Of a stretch of 64,000 nucleotides of DNA, positions 34,795 through 43,459 are shown piece after piece. Source of the stretch: Carnobacterium divergens (GTDB taxonomy: Bacteria; Bacillota; Bacilli; Lactobacillales; Carnobacteriaceae); assembly GCF_900258435.1 (NCBI RefSeq), contig NZ_LT992558.1, positions 2,619,889-2,683,888 of the forward strand, read 5' to 3'. How positions within the stretch are numbered: the stretch's first letter is position 1; every line of letters starts with the position of its first letter. The notes under the pieces were generated by a model, which was not told where the DNA came from, made no database searches, and was given only the letters and a program-made list of their open reading frames with translations. The translations under genes and the position numbers were made by a program.

Positions 34795-35742
34795 TTATTT
34801 AATTGTAGGATGTGTTTCTCTGACGGTAAAAGTTGGCAACACTTGTTGTATTTGCTCACGTTGTGGTTCATACCATTCTGGTAGCATCAAGCTTTCTCCC
34901 ATTGTTTCAATTGATTCATCATGAGCGAAACCGGGTGTATCTGTCGCAATTTCAAAAAGAATTTCACCTTTTTCTCTAAAATAAATGGCTTCAAAGTAAT
35001 TGCGATCTTGGACTGGTGTGACTTGGTAACCATCCTCACTTAGCACTTGCTTCCATTCAAGTTGGTCTGAGGCATCTTTTGCTCGAAATGCTATATGATG
35101 AACCGTTCCACTTCCCATCGTCCCTCTTTCAGAAACAGTTTTCAAAACTTCAATCGTATTTCCAATTTCACTAGTTGATTTAAAACGAAGATGGGTTTCA
35201 TTTTCAGCTATTTTTTCTAAGCCCATCGTATTTTCTAACAACTCTCCAGTACGTTCTGGTCTTCGAGAGTTCAGCGTTGCTCCTGCAAAACCGATAATGG
35301 CTACTTCTGGAGCAACACCATTGAAATTCCATTGATTAAGCTGTGAACTTTCTCTTTCGACAATTTCTAATTTTAACCCGTGAGGATCGCTAAAAGTTAA
35401 ATAACTTTCATCAAAACGAACTTCTTTCTTTGTTTCTATTTGATAAGATTGCAACCGATCTTCCCAAAATTTCAAGCTGTTTTTGGGAACCATAAAGGAA
35501 ATTACCTCAACTTGTCCAGCGCCTTTTTTGCCCGTATAAGCGTTAGGCCAAGGAAAAAAGGTTAAAATTGATCCTGGACGTGCAACGTCGTCTCCAAAAT
35601 ATAAATGATAGGTTTGTGGATCGTCAAAATTAATCGTTTTTTTAACTAAGCGCAACCCTAAAACACTCGCATAAAAGTCGACATTTTCTTGTGGATTTCC
35701 AACAATTGCCGTAATGTGGTGAATTCCTAAACTTTTTTTCAT
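34795..35742 (-). CDS. VOC-family ring-cleaving dioxygenase-like protein (MhqO-like)
   Basis: 315 residues: two tandem glyoxalase/VOC modules. Module 1 opens with LGIHHITAIVGNPQENVDFY and ends near KLEIVER; module 2 has GTVHHIAFRAKD and a late glutamate in EILFEIATD. The His-His-Glu set suits a metal site. Relatives such as B. subtilis MhqO are induced by quinones and other electrophiles. GGAGGAAG precedes ATG 35742, whose codon overlaps the stop of the DUF896 gene by 4 bp. Probably quinone or methylglyoxal-type detoxification. Confidence 0.86.
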   Translation of the reverse strand: MKKSLGIHHITAIVGNPQENVDFYASVLGLRLVKKTINFDDPQTYHLYFGDDVARPGSILTFFPWPNAYTGKKGAGQVEVISFMVPKNSLKFWEDRLQSYQIETKKEVRFDESYLTFSDPHGLKLEIVERESSQLNQWNFNGVAPEVAIIGFAGATLNSRRPERTGELLENTMGLEKIAENETHLRFKSTSEIGNTIEVLKTVSERGTMGSGTVHHIAFRAKDASDQLEWKQVLSEDGYQVTPVQDRNYFEAIYFREKGEILFEIATDTPGFAHDESIETMGESLMLPEWYEPQREQIQQVLPTFTVRETHPTIK

Positions 35743-36002
35743 TTTATTTCTTCCTCCCATTGCTCCATTTTAATCACTTGGATAACCGGTTTAGTTTGTT
35801 TACTTTTTAACGCTAACGGTGTTACATCTGCACCCGTTGAATCATACACGGTTGTATTTAATAGAATATCGTCCAAACTGCCACGAAATAGGTTTAAATA
35901 GGTTTGGCGTAATTCTACTTGTAAGTGCTTTTCTGCAGCTGATAATCCTTCATTTTTTGACTTGTTAGCTAATTGGTTAATCTTCATTAATAATTGTTTC
36001 AT
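35739..36002 (-). CDS. DUF896-family protein (YnzC-like)
   Basis: 87 residues; the segment INQLANKSKNEGLSAAEKHL followed by LRQTYLNLFRGS and LLNTTVYDSTGADVTP is the DUF896/YnzC signature. Known members are small helical hairpins whose function is unsettled (some are SOS-linked). The C-terminal 20 residues (VIQVIKMEQWEEE) extend beyond typical members. It is the first gene of an operon with the VOC protein, an unusual partnership, and has a clear TTTACA-17-TAGAAT promoter. Confidence 0.85.
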   Translation of the reverse strand: MKQLLMKINQLANKSKNEGLSAAEKHLQVELRQTYLNLFRGSLDDILLNTTVYDSTGADVTPLALKSKQTKPVIQVIKMEQWEEEIK

Positions 36003-36062
36003 TTCGTCACCTCTTTAAGTTAGTGAAATGATTTTTCGAGTGCTCTCTCATTTCTTACTCTT

Positions 36063-36091
36063 ATTCTAACATGTTACTTACTTTTTGTAAA
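36063..36091 (-). promoter_or_regulatory. promoter of the DUF896-VOC operon with imperfect dyad
   Basis: On the minus strand: TTTACA (36091-36086), 17-bp spacer, TAGAAT (36068-36063). The spacer and -35 contain TTAGTTTAC/GTAAGTAA, an imperfect dyad like those bound by HxlR/MarR redox sensors. Confidence 0.6.
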
Positions 36092-36186
36092 CTAATTACA
36101 TATTATTAGTGGTTGATTGTCATTCTTTTTAAATAATAACAATTTAACAAATACTTAATAATTCTTTCATAATCGCTTAAAAAAGA

Positions 36187-36215
36187 TTGTTTCCCTGCCT
36201 TTTTAAGCTTATGAT
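36187..36215 (+). promoter_or_regulatory. promoter of the YjeM-like permease gene
   Basis: TTGTTT (36187-36192), 17-bp spacer, TATGAT (36210-36215). Confidence 0.55.
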
Positions 36216-36264
36216 AAACTGGTTATAACTATCATATTTTTGAGAAGAAGGGATGTTTGCTTTA

Positions 36265-37698
36265 ATGAAAGAAGAAAAAAAGTTAAGGTGGTATAATGTT
36301 GCCCTAATCGCCTTTGTTTCAGTTTGGGGATTAGGTAATGTTGTAAACAACTACGCGAATCAAGGCGTTTCCGTTATTACATCATGGATTTTAATTATGC
36401 TCCTTTATTTTGTACCGTATGCCTTAATCGTTGGTCAACTTGGCTCCACTTTTAAAGATGGAAACGGTGGCGTTAGTACATGGATTAAAGAAACGACAAC
36501 GAAGCGCTTAGCTTATTACGCTGCTTGGACCTATTGGGTCGTGCATATTCCATACTTAGCACAAAAACCACAAGGAATTTTAATTGCCTTAGGTTGGGCC
36601 GTACGTGGAAATGGAAACTTAGTAAATGTAACACCCGCTTTACAAGTGTCATTGATTAGTTTAGTCATTTTCTTATTTTTCTTATGGGTTTCTTCAAAGG
36701 GATTAGCAACATTAAAACGTATCGGTAGTATTGCAGGTATGTCAATGTTTGTTATGTCATTATTATTTATTCTCTTAGCGGTTACTGCTCCAGCGATTAC
36801 AGGTGCTTCTTTTGCAACACCTAATATGGGAGACATTAAAACCTATTTACCAACTTTTAACTTCGCTTACTTTACAACGATTTCAATGCTTGTCTTCGCT
36901 GTTGGTGGTGCAGAAAAAATTTCTCCTTATGTAAACAACACTAAAAATCCAGCTAAAGAATTTCCAAAAGGAATGTTAGCTCTTGCTGCAATGGTAGCCA
37001 TTTGTGCGTTACTTGGTTCATTTGCAATGGGGATGATTTTTGATAGCAACAATATTCCAAAGGATTTAATGGCCAATGGAGCTTACGTCGCTTTCCAAAA
37101 ATTAGGGGTTTATTATAACGTAGGAAACTTCTTTATGATTCTTTATGCAATTGCTAATACGTTAGCGCAAATTTCTGCTTTAGCCTTTTCAATCGATGCT
37201 CCACTTAAGATTTTATTAGGTGATGCTGACGAAGAATTTATTCCTCGTAAACTAGCTAAATTAAATAGCAAAGGAACGCCAGTAAATGGATACGCAATGA
37301 CAGGAATTTTAGTTAGTATCTTAATCGTTGTTCCAGCAATCGGAATTGGCAATATGAACGAACTATACAACTGGTTGTTAAACTTAAACTCAGTTGTAAT
37401 GCCTCTAAGATATCTATGGGTATTCTTAGCTTATATGATGTTAAATAAATTACACAAAAACTTTACGTCTGAATATAAATTTGTTAAAAATCCAAAAGTC
37501 GGTTTCCTAATTGGGGCATGGTGTTTCTTATTTACTGCTTTCGCCTGTATCTTAGGAATGGTACCAAAAACAGATTTCAATGCAAATCCATCTGCTTGGT
37601 ATTTCCAATTAAGCTTAAATATTGTTACACCCATCATTTTTGTTGCCTTAGGAATGATCTTGCCAGCAATTGCTAAAAGAGAATTTGCTAAAAAATAA
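36265..37698 (+). CDS. APC-family amino-acid permease, YjeM-like (glutamate/GABA group)
   Basis: About 477 residues with 12 or more hydrophobic segments. LRWYNVALIAFVSVWGLGNV at the N terminus and the following NNYANQGVSVITSWIL match the YjeM-like branch of the glutamate:GABA antiporter family. Substrate unproven; no decarboxylase is adjacent. ATG 36265 has GAAGGG 12 nt upstream; an in-frame ATG at 36253 sits almost on top of that site and is the alternative. Monocistronic. Confidence 0.85.
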   Translation: MKEEKKLRWYNVALIAFVSVWGLGNVVNNYANQGVSVITSWILIMLLYFVPYALIVGQLGSTFKDGNGGVSTWIKETTTKRLAYYAAWTYWVVHIPYLAQKPQGILIALGWAVRGNGNLVNVTPALQVSLISLVIFLFFLWVSSKGLATLKRIGSIAGMSMFVMSLLFILLAVTAPAITGASFATPNMGDIKTYLPTFNFAYFTTISMLVFAVGGAEKISPYVNNTKNPAKEFPKGMLALAAMVAICALLGSFAMGMIFDSNNIPKDLMANGAYVAFQKLGVYYNVGNFFMILYAIANTLAQISALAFSIDAPLKILLGDADEEFIPRKLAKLNSKGTPVNGYAMTGILVSILIVVPAIGIGNMNELYNWLLNLNSVVMPLRYLWVFLAYMMLNKLHKNFTSEYKFVKNPKVGFLIGAWCFLFTAFACILGMVPKTDFNANPSAWYFQLSLNIVTPIIFVALGMILPAIAKREFAKK

Positions 37699-37706
37699 AA
37701 ACGACT

Positions 37707-37747
37707 AAATAGCTAGCTTATCTCATAAAAAGATAAGCTAGCTATTT
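37707..37747. terminator. bidirectional terminator
   Basis: 17-bp perfect arms AAATAGCTAGCTTATCT and AGATAAGCTAGCTATTT with a 7-nt loop, between the YjeM-like gene and the convergent transaldolase gene. Confidence 0.92.
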
Positions 37748-37762
37748 TTTGTTGTGTTTATT

Positions 37763-38476
37763 TTATAAGATACTGTATCCTAATGTTTTGATGTCACGGT
37801 TAAACATTCGAACAGTGTCTAAAGAAAGTTCCTTTAAATCCATGCCAATCATCGACATTTTGTTAATAATTTCTGGTGTACATGTAATGATATCAGCTCC
37901 TGCTTCTTGGGCTTGGAAAATATTTAATACTTCCCTTGAGCTTGCCCAAAGCAATTCCGTTCCTGGTTTTGTATGACATTCTTTTGCGGATGCCTGCATT
38001 AATGGCATTGGATCTACTCCAGTATCCGCTGCTCTTCCTGCAAAGACGGAAACAATATTCGTTGTTCCTTCTTTAAATGCTGCCACCGTTTCTTCGACTT
38101 GTTGAATCGTTAAAATTGCTGTTACATTTAAGGATAGCCCTTTTTCAGAAAGCTTTTTAATTAACGGTATTGCCGACTCTCCTTTTGTATTTGTAATTGG
38201 AATTTTTACATACACATTTTTCCCAAAGCTTGCAATTTTTTCGGCTTCTTTTTCCATCGTTTCAAAATCATCGGCAAATACTTCAAAAGAAATCGGCAAA
38301 TCTGTAATTTTTTCTAGTGCTGCTTTGGCAAAATCTGTGTAACTTGTAATCCCTGCTTTTTTCATCAAAGAAGGATTCGTTGTAAAACCAGTAATCTTGC
38401 CCGTTTCATAAGCGGCTACCATTTTATCAATTTCTGCTCCGTCTGCGTATACTTTTATTGTTAACTCTTGTGTCAT
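37763..38476 (-). CDS. transaldolase / fructose-6-phosphate aldolase-like
   Basis: 237-residue TIM-barrel aldolase of the short Tal/FSA type. The N terminus has GKITGFTTNPSLMKKAGI; the Schiff-base lysine lies in VYVKIPITNTKG; FAGRAADTG and LLWASSREVLNIFQA follow. In the cytoplasm it would transfer dihydroxyacetone units or cleave a sugar phosphate. It is the last gene of the PTS operon, 24 bp after EIIC, so it probably processes the imported phosphorylated compound or a pentose-phosphate derivative of it. AAGGAG precedes the ATG. Confidence 0.9.
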   Translation of the reverse strand: MTQELTIKVYADGAEIDKMVAAYETGKITGFTTNPSLMKKAGITSYTDFAKAALEKITDLPISFEVFADDFETMEKEAEKIASFGKNVYVKIPITNTKGESAIPLIKKLSEKGLSLNVTAILTIQQVEETVAAFKEGTTNIVSVFAGRAADTGVDPMPLMQASAKECHTKPGTELLWASSREVLNIFQAQEAGADIITCTPEIINKMSMIGMDLKELSLDTVRMFNRDIKTLGYSIL

Positions 38477-38500
38477 TTCAATCGCTCCTTCTTCTTTTAT

Positions 38501-39871
38501 TTATTCTTGGTCCATTTCAACATTGTTAATCGCAATTTTTGATGGTCGAATAATACTTGGTAAAATTAGAACAACTACCAAAATACCGACTAATCCATAA
38601 ATACCAAATGTTCCCATAAATTCGCCTGCTTTTCCGAGAGTAATGCCAATCACGCCAAAGTCGATGTCACCAAAAGTGGTGTTGCTAAATCCTAAACTAC
38701 CTAAAACGGGCAATAATAATGCGGGTAGGAAAGCTAAGCCTAAGCCATTTACGAAAGCGCCTAAAACTGCACCACGACGTCCACCAGTAGCATTTCCGTA
38801 CACGCCGGCTGTTGCTCCACAGAAGAAATGAGGCACTAAGCCTGGAATAATCAACACGCTTCCTGCAAATCCTAAAATAAACATTCCTAATAATCCTCCG
38901 ATAAAGCTGCTTACAAAGCCTAGAATAACCGCTGTTGGAGCATATGGGAAGAAGACTGCACAATCAACTGCTGGCACTGCATTTGGGATAATTTTCGTAG
39001 CAATTCCTTGGAAAGCTGGAATCAAGTCGGCTAAAATCATTCGTACACCGGCATAAACGATGGTAACCCCCACCGCAAATTGCAAGCCGCAAATAATTGC
39101 ATATAGATACGGCGACTTACCGTCAGACAAGGTTTCAACAAAGCTCGAACCTGCTGCAATTGCCGCAATCAAGTAAAAAATGACCATTGTCAAAGCAGTT
39201 GAAATCGTCGTATTTCGCAAGAAACTCCATTTTTCAGGTACTTTAATGTCTTCCGTACTTCGACTGCCTTTTCCAACTAATTTTCCAATCGAACCTGCAA
39301 CAAAGTAACCTAAGCTGCCAAAGTGACCAATTGCGACTTCATCACCATCGGTTACTTGTAACGTGAATTTTTGATTGATAGCTGGTGAAATAGCACTCCA
39401 AGCGCCTAAGAAAAAGCCGCCAACTAAAATCATTTGCCAGCCACTAAAGCCAACTGCTCCTAGCACAGCTGAAAGTAAACACGCCATAAAGAAGCTATGA
39501 TGCCCGGTTAAAAACACATATTTGTAGCGCGTAAAACGAGCAATCAACAAGTTAAAGATTAGTCCAAATACTAAGATTGTCATCGTTTCAACGCCAAGCA
39601 AATCCTGAGCTACTGAAGTAATCGCTTCGTTATTAGGCACAACGCCTTTAATATGGAAGCCTGCCTCAATCATTTTCGATAACGGTTCAAGATTAGATGA
39701 AATGACCCCTGCTCCTGCTGCTAACATTAAATATCCTAAAATGGGGCCAAGAGTTCCAGTTAATACCTTATGTGCGGGTGATTTAAGCGAAATCAATCCT
39801 ACCATTGCCATCAAGCCCATTAAAATAGCCGGCTCGCTTAATACATCTTTTAAAAATTCTAATACTGCCAT
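38501..39871 (-). CDS. PTS EIIC, ascorbate (UlaA/SgaT) family
   Basis: 456-residue membrane transporter with about 11 to 12 hydrophobic segments. The opening (LSEPAILMGLMAMVGL), the KSPAHKVLTGTLGPILGYLM segment and GHHSFFMACLLSAVLG are typical of UlaA-family EIIC. It accepts L-ascorbate or a related sugar acid and passes it to EIIB for phosphorylation. AGGGG precedes the ATG. The downstream ascorbate genes (UlaD/E/F types) are absent, so the substrate may not be ascorbate. Confidence 0.9.
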   Translation of the reverse strand: MAVLEFLKDVLSEPAILMGLMAMVGLISLKSPAHKVLTGTLGPILGYLMLAAGAGVISSNLEPLSKMIEAGFHIKGVVPNNEAITSVAQDLLGVETMTILVFGLIFNLLIARFTRYKYVFLTGHHSFFMACLLSAVLGAVGFSGWQMILVGGFFLGAWSAISPAINQKFTLQVTDGDEVAIGHFGSLGYFVAGSIGKLVGKGSRSTEDIKVPEKWSFLRNTTISTALTMVIFYLIAAIAAGSSFVETLSDGKSPYLYAIICGLQFAVGVTIVYAGVRMILADLIPAFQGIATKIIPNAVPAVDCAVFFPYAPTAVILGFVSSFIGGLLGMFILGFAGSVLIIPGLVPHFFCGATAGVYGNATGGRRGAVLGAFVNGLGLAFLPALLLPVLGSLGFSNTTFGDIDFGVIGITLGKAGEFMGTFGIYGLVGILVVVLILPSIIRPSKIAINNVEMDQE

Positions 39872-39892
39872 TTACTACCCCTACCTTCTTTT

Positions 39893-40174
39893 TTAGTTGT
39901 TATTCAATTCAATTAAAGTCGGCAATACATCTTCTATAATTTTCTTTTTATTCATATAACTTCTAGTAAAAACAACTTTTTGGCCATTTTTAAAACTATC
40001 GGCAAATTCTTTAACCGTTACAAATAAATCAGCATCTTTTCCAGTTGCAGCATTAGAATCAATTGATTCTGCATCAATTGCAATGCCATTTTCTTTTGCT
40101 ATTTCTTCTATTTTTAATTTCAACATTAAGCTGCTTCCAATCCCGTTTCCACAAACTGTTACGACTTTAATCAT
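39893..40174 (-). CDS. PTS EIIB, ascorbate/galactitol type
   Basis: 93-residue cytoplasmic phosphocarrier. The phospho-cysteine is in VTVCGNGIGSSLML at the N terminus. AAGGAG lies 8 nt before ATG 40174; a GTG three codons upstream would include that site. It lies 15 bp after the regulator gene and 21 bp before EIIC. No separate EIIA gene is present in the operon. Confidence 0.92.
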   Translation of the reverse strand: MIKVVTVCGNGIGSSLMLKLKIEEIAKENGIAIDAESIDSNAATGKDADLFVTVKEFADSFKNGQKVVFTRSYMNKKKIIEDVLPTLIELNNN

Positions 40175-40189
40175 TTTGAACACTCCTTA

Positions 40190-42241
40190 TTATTTTTCAA
40201 TTATTTGACTTATTTTTTGGTGCATCGCTGCCGCATCCTTTGTTGCAATCAAAGCCTCAATCTTTTCCTCATCTTCTAATATTTCTGAAAGCTGTTTTAA
40301 TGCGGTTAAATGGCCTACACTGTCGATTGCTGCTAAAACAAAGATCAATTGAACTTGACGATCCTCATCTTGCTCTTCTCCCAAATTAAAATCCACTGGA
40401 TTTTCAAGGTGCAGTAAACTAATGCCTAGTTTCTTCACACCGTCCTCTGGCCTTGAATGTGGTACAGCTGTTTTAGGGGCTAAAACAATATAAGCGCCCA
40501 TTTCATGCACATTATCAATCATTGACGTAATGTAATGCTCCGTGATATACCCAGCTTTCATCAAAGGATTAGCTGCTAGTGCAATAGCCTCCTGCCACTC
40601 TAGTTTTTCATTCGTAAATTGAATAAATCTCTCTTCTAATAATTCTGTCAAAACTTTTCCTCCCGATAATTGATTTAACCCAGCTCCATAAATTGAACGA
40701 GACAAGGCTTCATAAAGCTCTTCTTCGTGATGGATTGTAGCATTTCTAGCAATAATTTTGATTAAATTGGAAACTTCCACCGCTTTATTTAAAGGTTCAA
40801 TTGCAAAATCATCAAATACTTTTCGTTTTAACATTTCTTGCTCCACGTAATTTAACAACGGTGCGGAAAGATACAATTTTTTTGCTGTGTGAAAGTAGGT
40901 CGTTGAAAATACCATATCGTATTCTTGTTCATCTATTTTCTTCGCTTGTTTCAAATCATGAATGCGATTAAATTGAATCATTGGGAACAGTTCTTCTAAT
41001 TGATGATTCATGATTAATGAAGAGCTAATGCCATTAGGACAAATGGATAACGCTTTCAAAGTTCTAAACATTGGTTCCTTTCGTTTCAACTGCCCCCCGA
41101 AGTGAATGGTGAAATAGGCTAATTCATTTGGCGGAATTGGTTTATTTAATAACGCCTCAAAAGGAGCGAGCCCTTTAGCAACTAAATAATAAAGCTCTTC
41201 ATATTCTGCCATAATTTGTTTTGCATATGGATTTTCTAAATGACTATCAAATAAAATGCGAAAATACGCTGGTACTAAATGTTCATATAAACTCAACTGC
41301 AATGCTTTTTTATCTGAAAAATTAGTTCCTGTCATTAGCTGAACACGGTTGATAATAGCATCCGTCACTTTCAGCAAGGTCTCATCCTTATAAAAACGTG
41401 GGGTTCCTTGCAAAGCACTCAGCAGATGTACCGTCACGAAAATCGCTTCATTTTGTGATGTATTTTGAAAAAATTCAGCTGTGACTTTTTCTCCTAATTC
41501 ATACAAAGGTTGGCTTTGAATAAAACGCTGCTCAGATTCTGAAAATATCGGTTCCCTCGCATTTTCTCTTTCCATCAAAAAACACAATAGAAACAAAAAT
41601 TCTTTCATTCTTTCTGCTACAAATTCAACTTGATAGCTTTTAGCAATTTTATAAAGTCGTTCACTGATTGAATCAATCGGCAGAGTTACTTGCCATTTAC
41701 TAAAAATTAATCGAATAATCCATTCGCCAATGGACAATTGCAACAATTTACCGAGAGAATACTCTGCTAATTTTCTAATATCTAGTTCGGTTCCTTGAAA
41801 ATCATACCCTTCGCTTCTCGAATAACTAAACGCAACATTCTTCCTTTGACACAATTGCCTCACTTTTTTCAAATCCAAAATAACGGAACTTTTACTTAAC
41901 TGCATTAAGTCTTGATAATGGCTGTGGGAAATAGGTTCTTTTTTAATAAATGTATAGAGAATAATTAAATAAATACGCTCTTCTTGCATCAAAACATCAC
42001 GATGATTCAATTGCTTTTGTTCCTTGCTCCACCCCTTTTTTAGCCCTTCTGGAATTAGAATCTTTCCTTGTACTAATTGAATCACAGGTAATTGAAGACT
42101 GGAAAGCTCCAGATTGGCTTGACTAATTTCATAATGTGCTTTTTTCTTAGAGATTGACTGCTTTCTGGAAAAAGCGTTAACGGATACATGATTATGTTCT
42201 ATTAAAGAATCAATAAACGTAACAATTTCATTGGTTAGCAT
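40190..42241 (-). CDS. PRD-containing BglG/MtlR-type transcriptional activator with EIIB and EIIA domains
   Basis: 683 residues: N-terminal HTH modules (about 1-130), two PRDs (about 170-395) with candidate regulatory histidines in TVHLLSAL, YEHLVPA and FTIHFGG, an EIIB-Gat-like domain (about 405-495; SICPNGISSSLIM keeps the cysteine), and a C-terminal EIIA type-2 domain (about 535-683; active His in VPHSRPEDGV). PTS phosphorylation of these domains tunes activity to sugar uptake. GAGGAGGG precedes the ATG. It heads the operon it should control; a CRE-like site overlaps the promoter region. The intact EIIA could also serve the transporter. Confidence 0.92.
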   Translation of the reverse strand: MLTNEIVTFIDSLIEHNHVSVNAFSRKQSISKKKAHYEISQANLELSSLQLPVIQLVQGKILIPEGLKKGWSKEQKQLNHRDVLMQEERIYLIILYTFIKKEPISHSHYQDLMQLSKSSVILDLKKVRQLCQRKNVAFSYSRSEGYDFQGTELDIRKLAEYSLGKLLQLSIGEWIIRLIFSKWQVTLPIDSISERLYKIAKSYQVEFVAERMKEFLFLLCFLMERENAREPIFSESEQRFIQSQPLYELGEKVTAEFFQNTSQNEAIFVTVHLLSALQGTPRFYKDETLLKVTDAIINRVQLMTGTNFSDKKALQLSLYEHLVPAYFRILFDSHLENPYAKQIMAEYEELYYLVAKGLAPFEALLNKPIPPNELAYFTIHFGGQLKRKEPMFRTLKALSICPNGISSSLIMNHQLEELFPMIQFNRIHDLKQAKKIDEQEYDMVFSTTYFHTAKKLYLSAPLLNYVEQEMLKRKVFDDFAIEPLNKAVEVSNLIKIIARNATIHHEEELYEALSRSIYGAGLNQLSGGKVLTELLEERFIQFTNEKLEWQEAIALAANPLMKAGYITEHYITSMIDNVHEMGAYIVLAPKTAVPHSRPEDGVKKLGISLLHLENPVDFNLGEEQDEDRQVQLIFVLAAIDSVGHLTALKQLSEILEDEEKIEALIATKDAAAMHQKISQIIEK

Positions 42242-42270
42242 GCTTGCCCTCCTCTTATCCTTAGAATATA

Positions 42271-42284
42271 ATAAAACGCTTTCA
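42271..42284. promoter_or_regulatory. candidate CRE (CcpA site) upstream of the PTS operon
   Basis: On the minus strand TGAAAGCGTTTTAT: the TGAAANCG half is perfect, the distal CA is lost. It lies beside TATATT-like -10 sequence, 30 bp before the regulator ATG. Confidence 0.5.
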
Positions 42285-42370
42285 TATTCTATCTTAATTG
42301 AGACTTAATTGCTAGCCGCATTTTCTAAAGTGATTGGTCTTTGCTAGTTTGAATCATCTGATTAAAAAGA

Positions 42371-42416
42371 AAGAAGCGGATGGATTAGCTTATATGAACT
42401 AATCCTCCAGCTTCTT
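42371..42416 (-). terminator. terminator of the TIM-barrel protein gene
   Basis: Arms AAGAAGCGGATGGATTAG and CTAATCCTCCAGCTTCTT pair with a few internal mismatches; T-rich sequence follows on the minus strand. Confidence 0.8.
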
Positions 42417-42428
42417 TTTTTAATTCTA

Positions 42429-43325
42429 TTAACGGCGAATTGATTGGGCCATGCGATAATACGTATGGCGTTTTCCTCGAATAGCAATTGATAAGGCCAT
42501 TAAATTTTCAGGATCTGCCACCCCTGAATACCCCGCATCACCAATATGTTGAATGTCCACGCCAGCTCGTTTACTTGATAAGGCAAATTCTCGGATCGTT
42601 TGAGGGTCTGAACTTTCTTGACTGGTTCCAATTGCCGTCATAGATAAAGCTCCTTTGGACTTAATCAATTTCACCGCCTCATGGACTTCACTTTCCAATA
42701 AACCTAGGACCGTTCCAACGGCCGGCATTAAAATAATATCTGCTCCATTTGCAATAAAATTTTCAATTGATTGTTGATCAACTACCGGCTCCGCAACGCC
42801 AGCTCCATGCATTTTCCCAGCAATAATCAATCCATCAAAATGCTCTTTTGCTAAAAGAATAGCCTCCTCTATCTCTTGATTACTCACACCTGTTGATGGA
42901 TTTCCTGTTAAACAGATAAAATCAAACCCTAATTCATTGGCTTTAATAAGTGTTTCTTTAGTCGCTCTTCGTCCCACAGGAAGTTGAAGTAGGTCTTCCA
43001 CCGCTTCAGCGGTCACATCGACTGGTTCCAAATTCACTCCGACAGGTCGTCCAACTAATTTTTTTAACGTTTGAATCGGATCTTTTAGCCCCTGTTCCAA
43101 CCCTTGAATCACTGGATTAAAAACATCCAATACATTTAATAAAATTAAATCTGCCCCAAAAGCTGCAGCTGTTTCTGCATTCGTCAAATCCCCTAATAAA
43201 GGCTGTGAAATCACTACGTTTTCCGATAACACCGTCCGTCCTTCACTGGCTAAAATCGCTTGCTTTAACTCTTCTTTGCTCATTTTTTCAAAATCACTGG
43301 CATGACAATTTAATAAACGTTTCAT
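42429..43325 (-). CDS. TIM-barrel protein of unknown function (DUF7916-like, PEP-mutase-like)
   Basis: 298 residues with a repeating strand/helix pattern of a TIM barrel: GADLILLNVLD, VGVNLEPVD, GFDFICLTGNPSTG, LIIAGKMHG, ADIILMPAVGTV and a late VDIQHIGDAGYSG. It resembles a LAB family often mislabelled as haloacid-dehalogenase hydrolase or PEP phosphonomutase and found near PTS genes. The HAD motif DxDGT is absent. AGGGG precedes ATG 43325. Monocistronic, divergent from the FAD enzyme. A role in carbon metabolism is inferred only from context. Confidence 0.65.
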   Translation of the reverse strand: MKRLLNCHASDFEKMSKEELKQAILASEGRTVLSENVVISQPLLGDLTNAETAAAFGADLILLNVLDVFNPVIQGLEQGLKDPIQTLKKLVGRPVGVNLEPVDVTAEAVEDLLQLPVGRRATKETLIKANELGFDFICLTGNPSTGVSNQEIEEAILLAKEHFDGLIIAGKMHGAGVAEPVVDQQSIENFIANGADIILMPAVGTVLGLLESEVHEAVKLIKSKGALSMTAIGTSQESSDPQTIREFALSSKRAGVDIQHIGDAGYSGVADPENLMALSIAIRGKRHTYYRMAQSIRR

Positions 43326-43459
43326 AAAAATCCCCTCACTTTTCATCGATTGCTTTAAGTTTACCATAAATCCGCTTACATCTTGATATTCTTTTCTCCT
43401 GATTCAACTTTTATGATACACTTAAATTAGAAAATCAGCTGATGAAAGAAGGAAAAATA

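Noticed and set aside
34795-35742. Annotation as a catechol 2,3-dioxygenase with a known substrate
   Set aside because: The VOC fold and metal ligands are visible but nothing fixes the substrate, and no aromatic-degradation genes are nearby.
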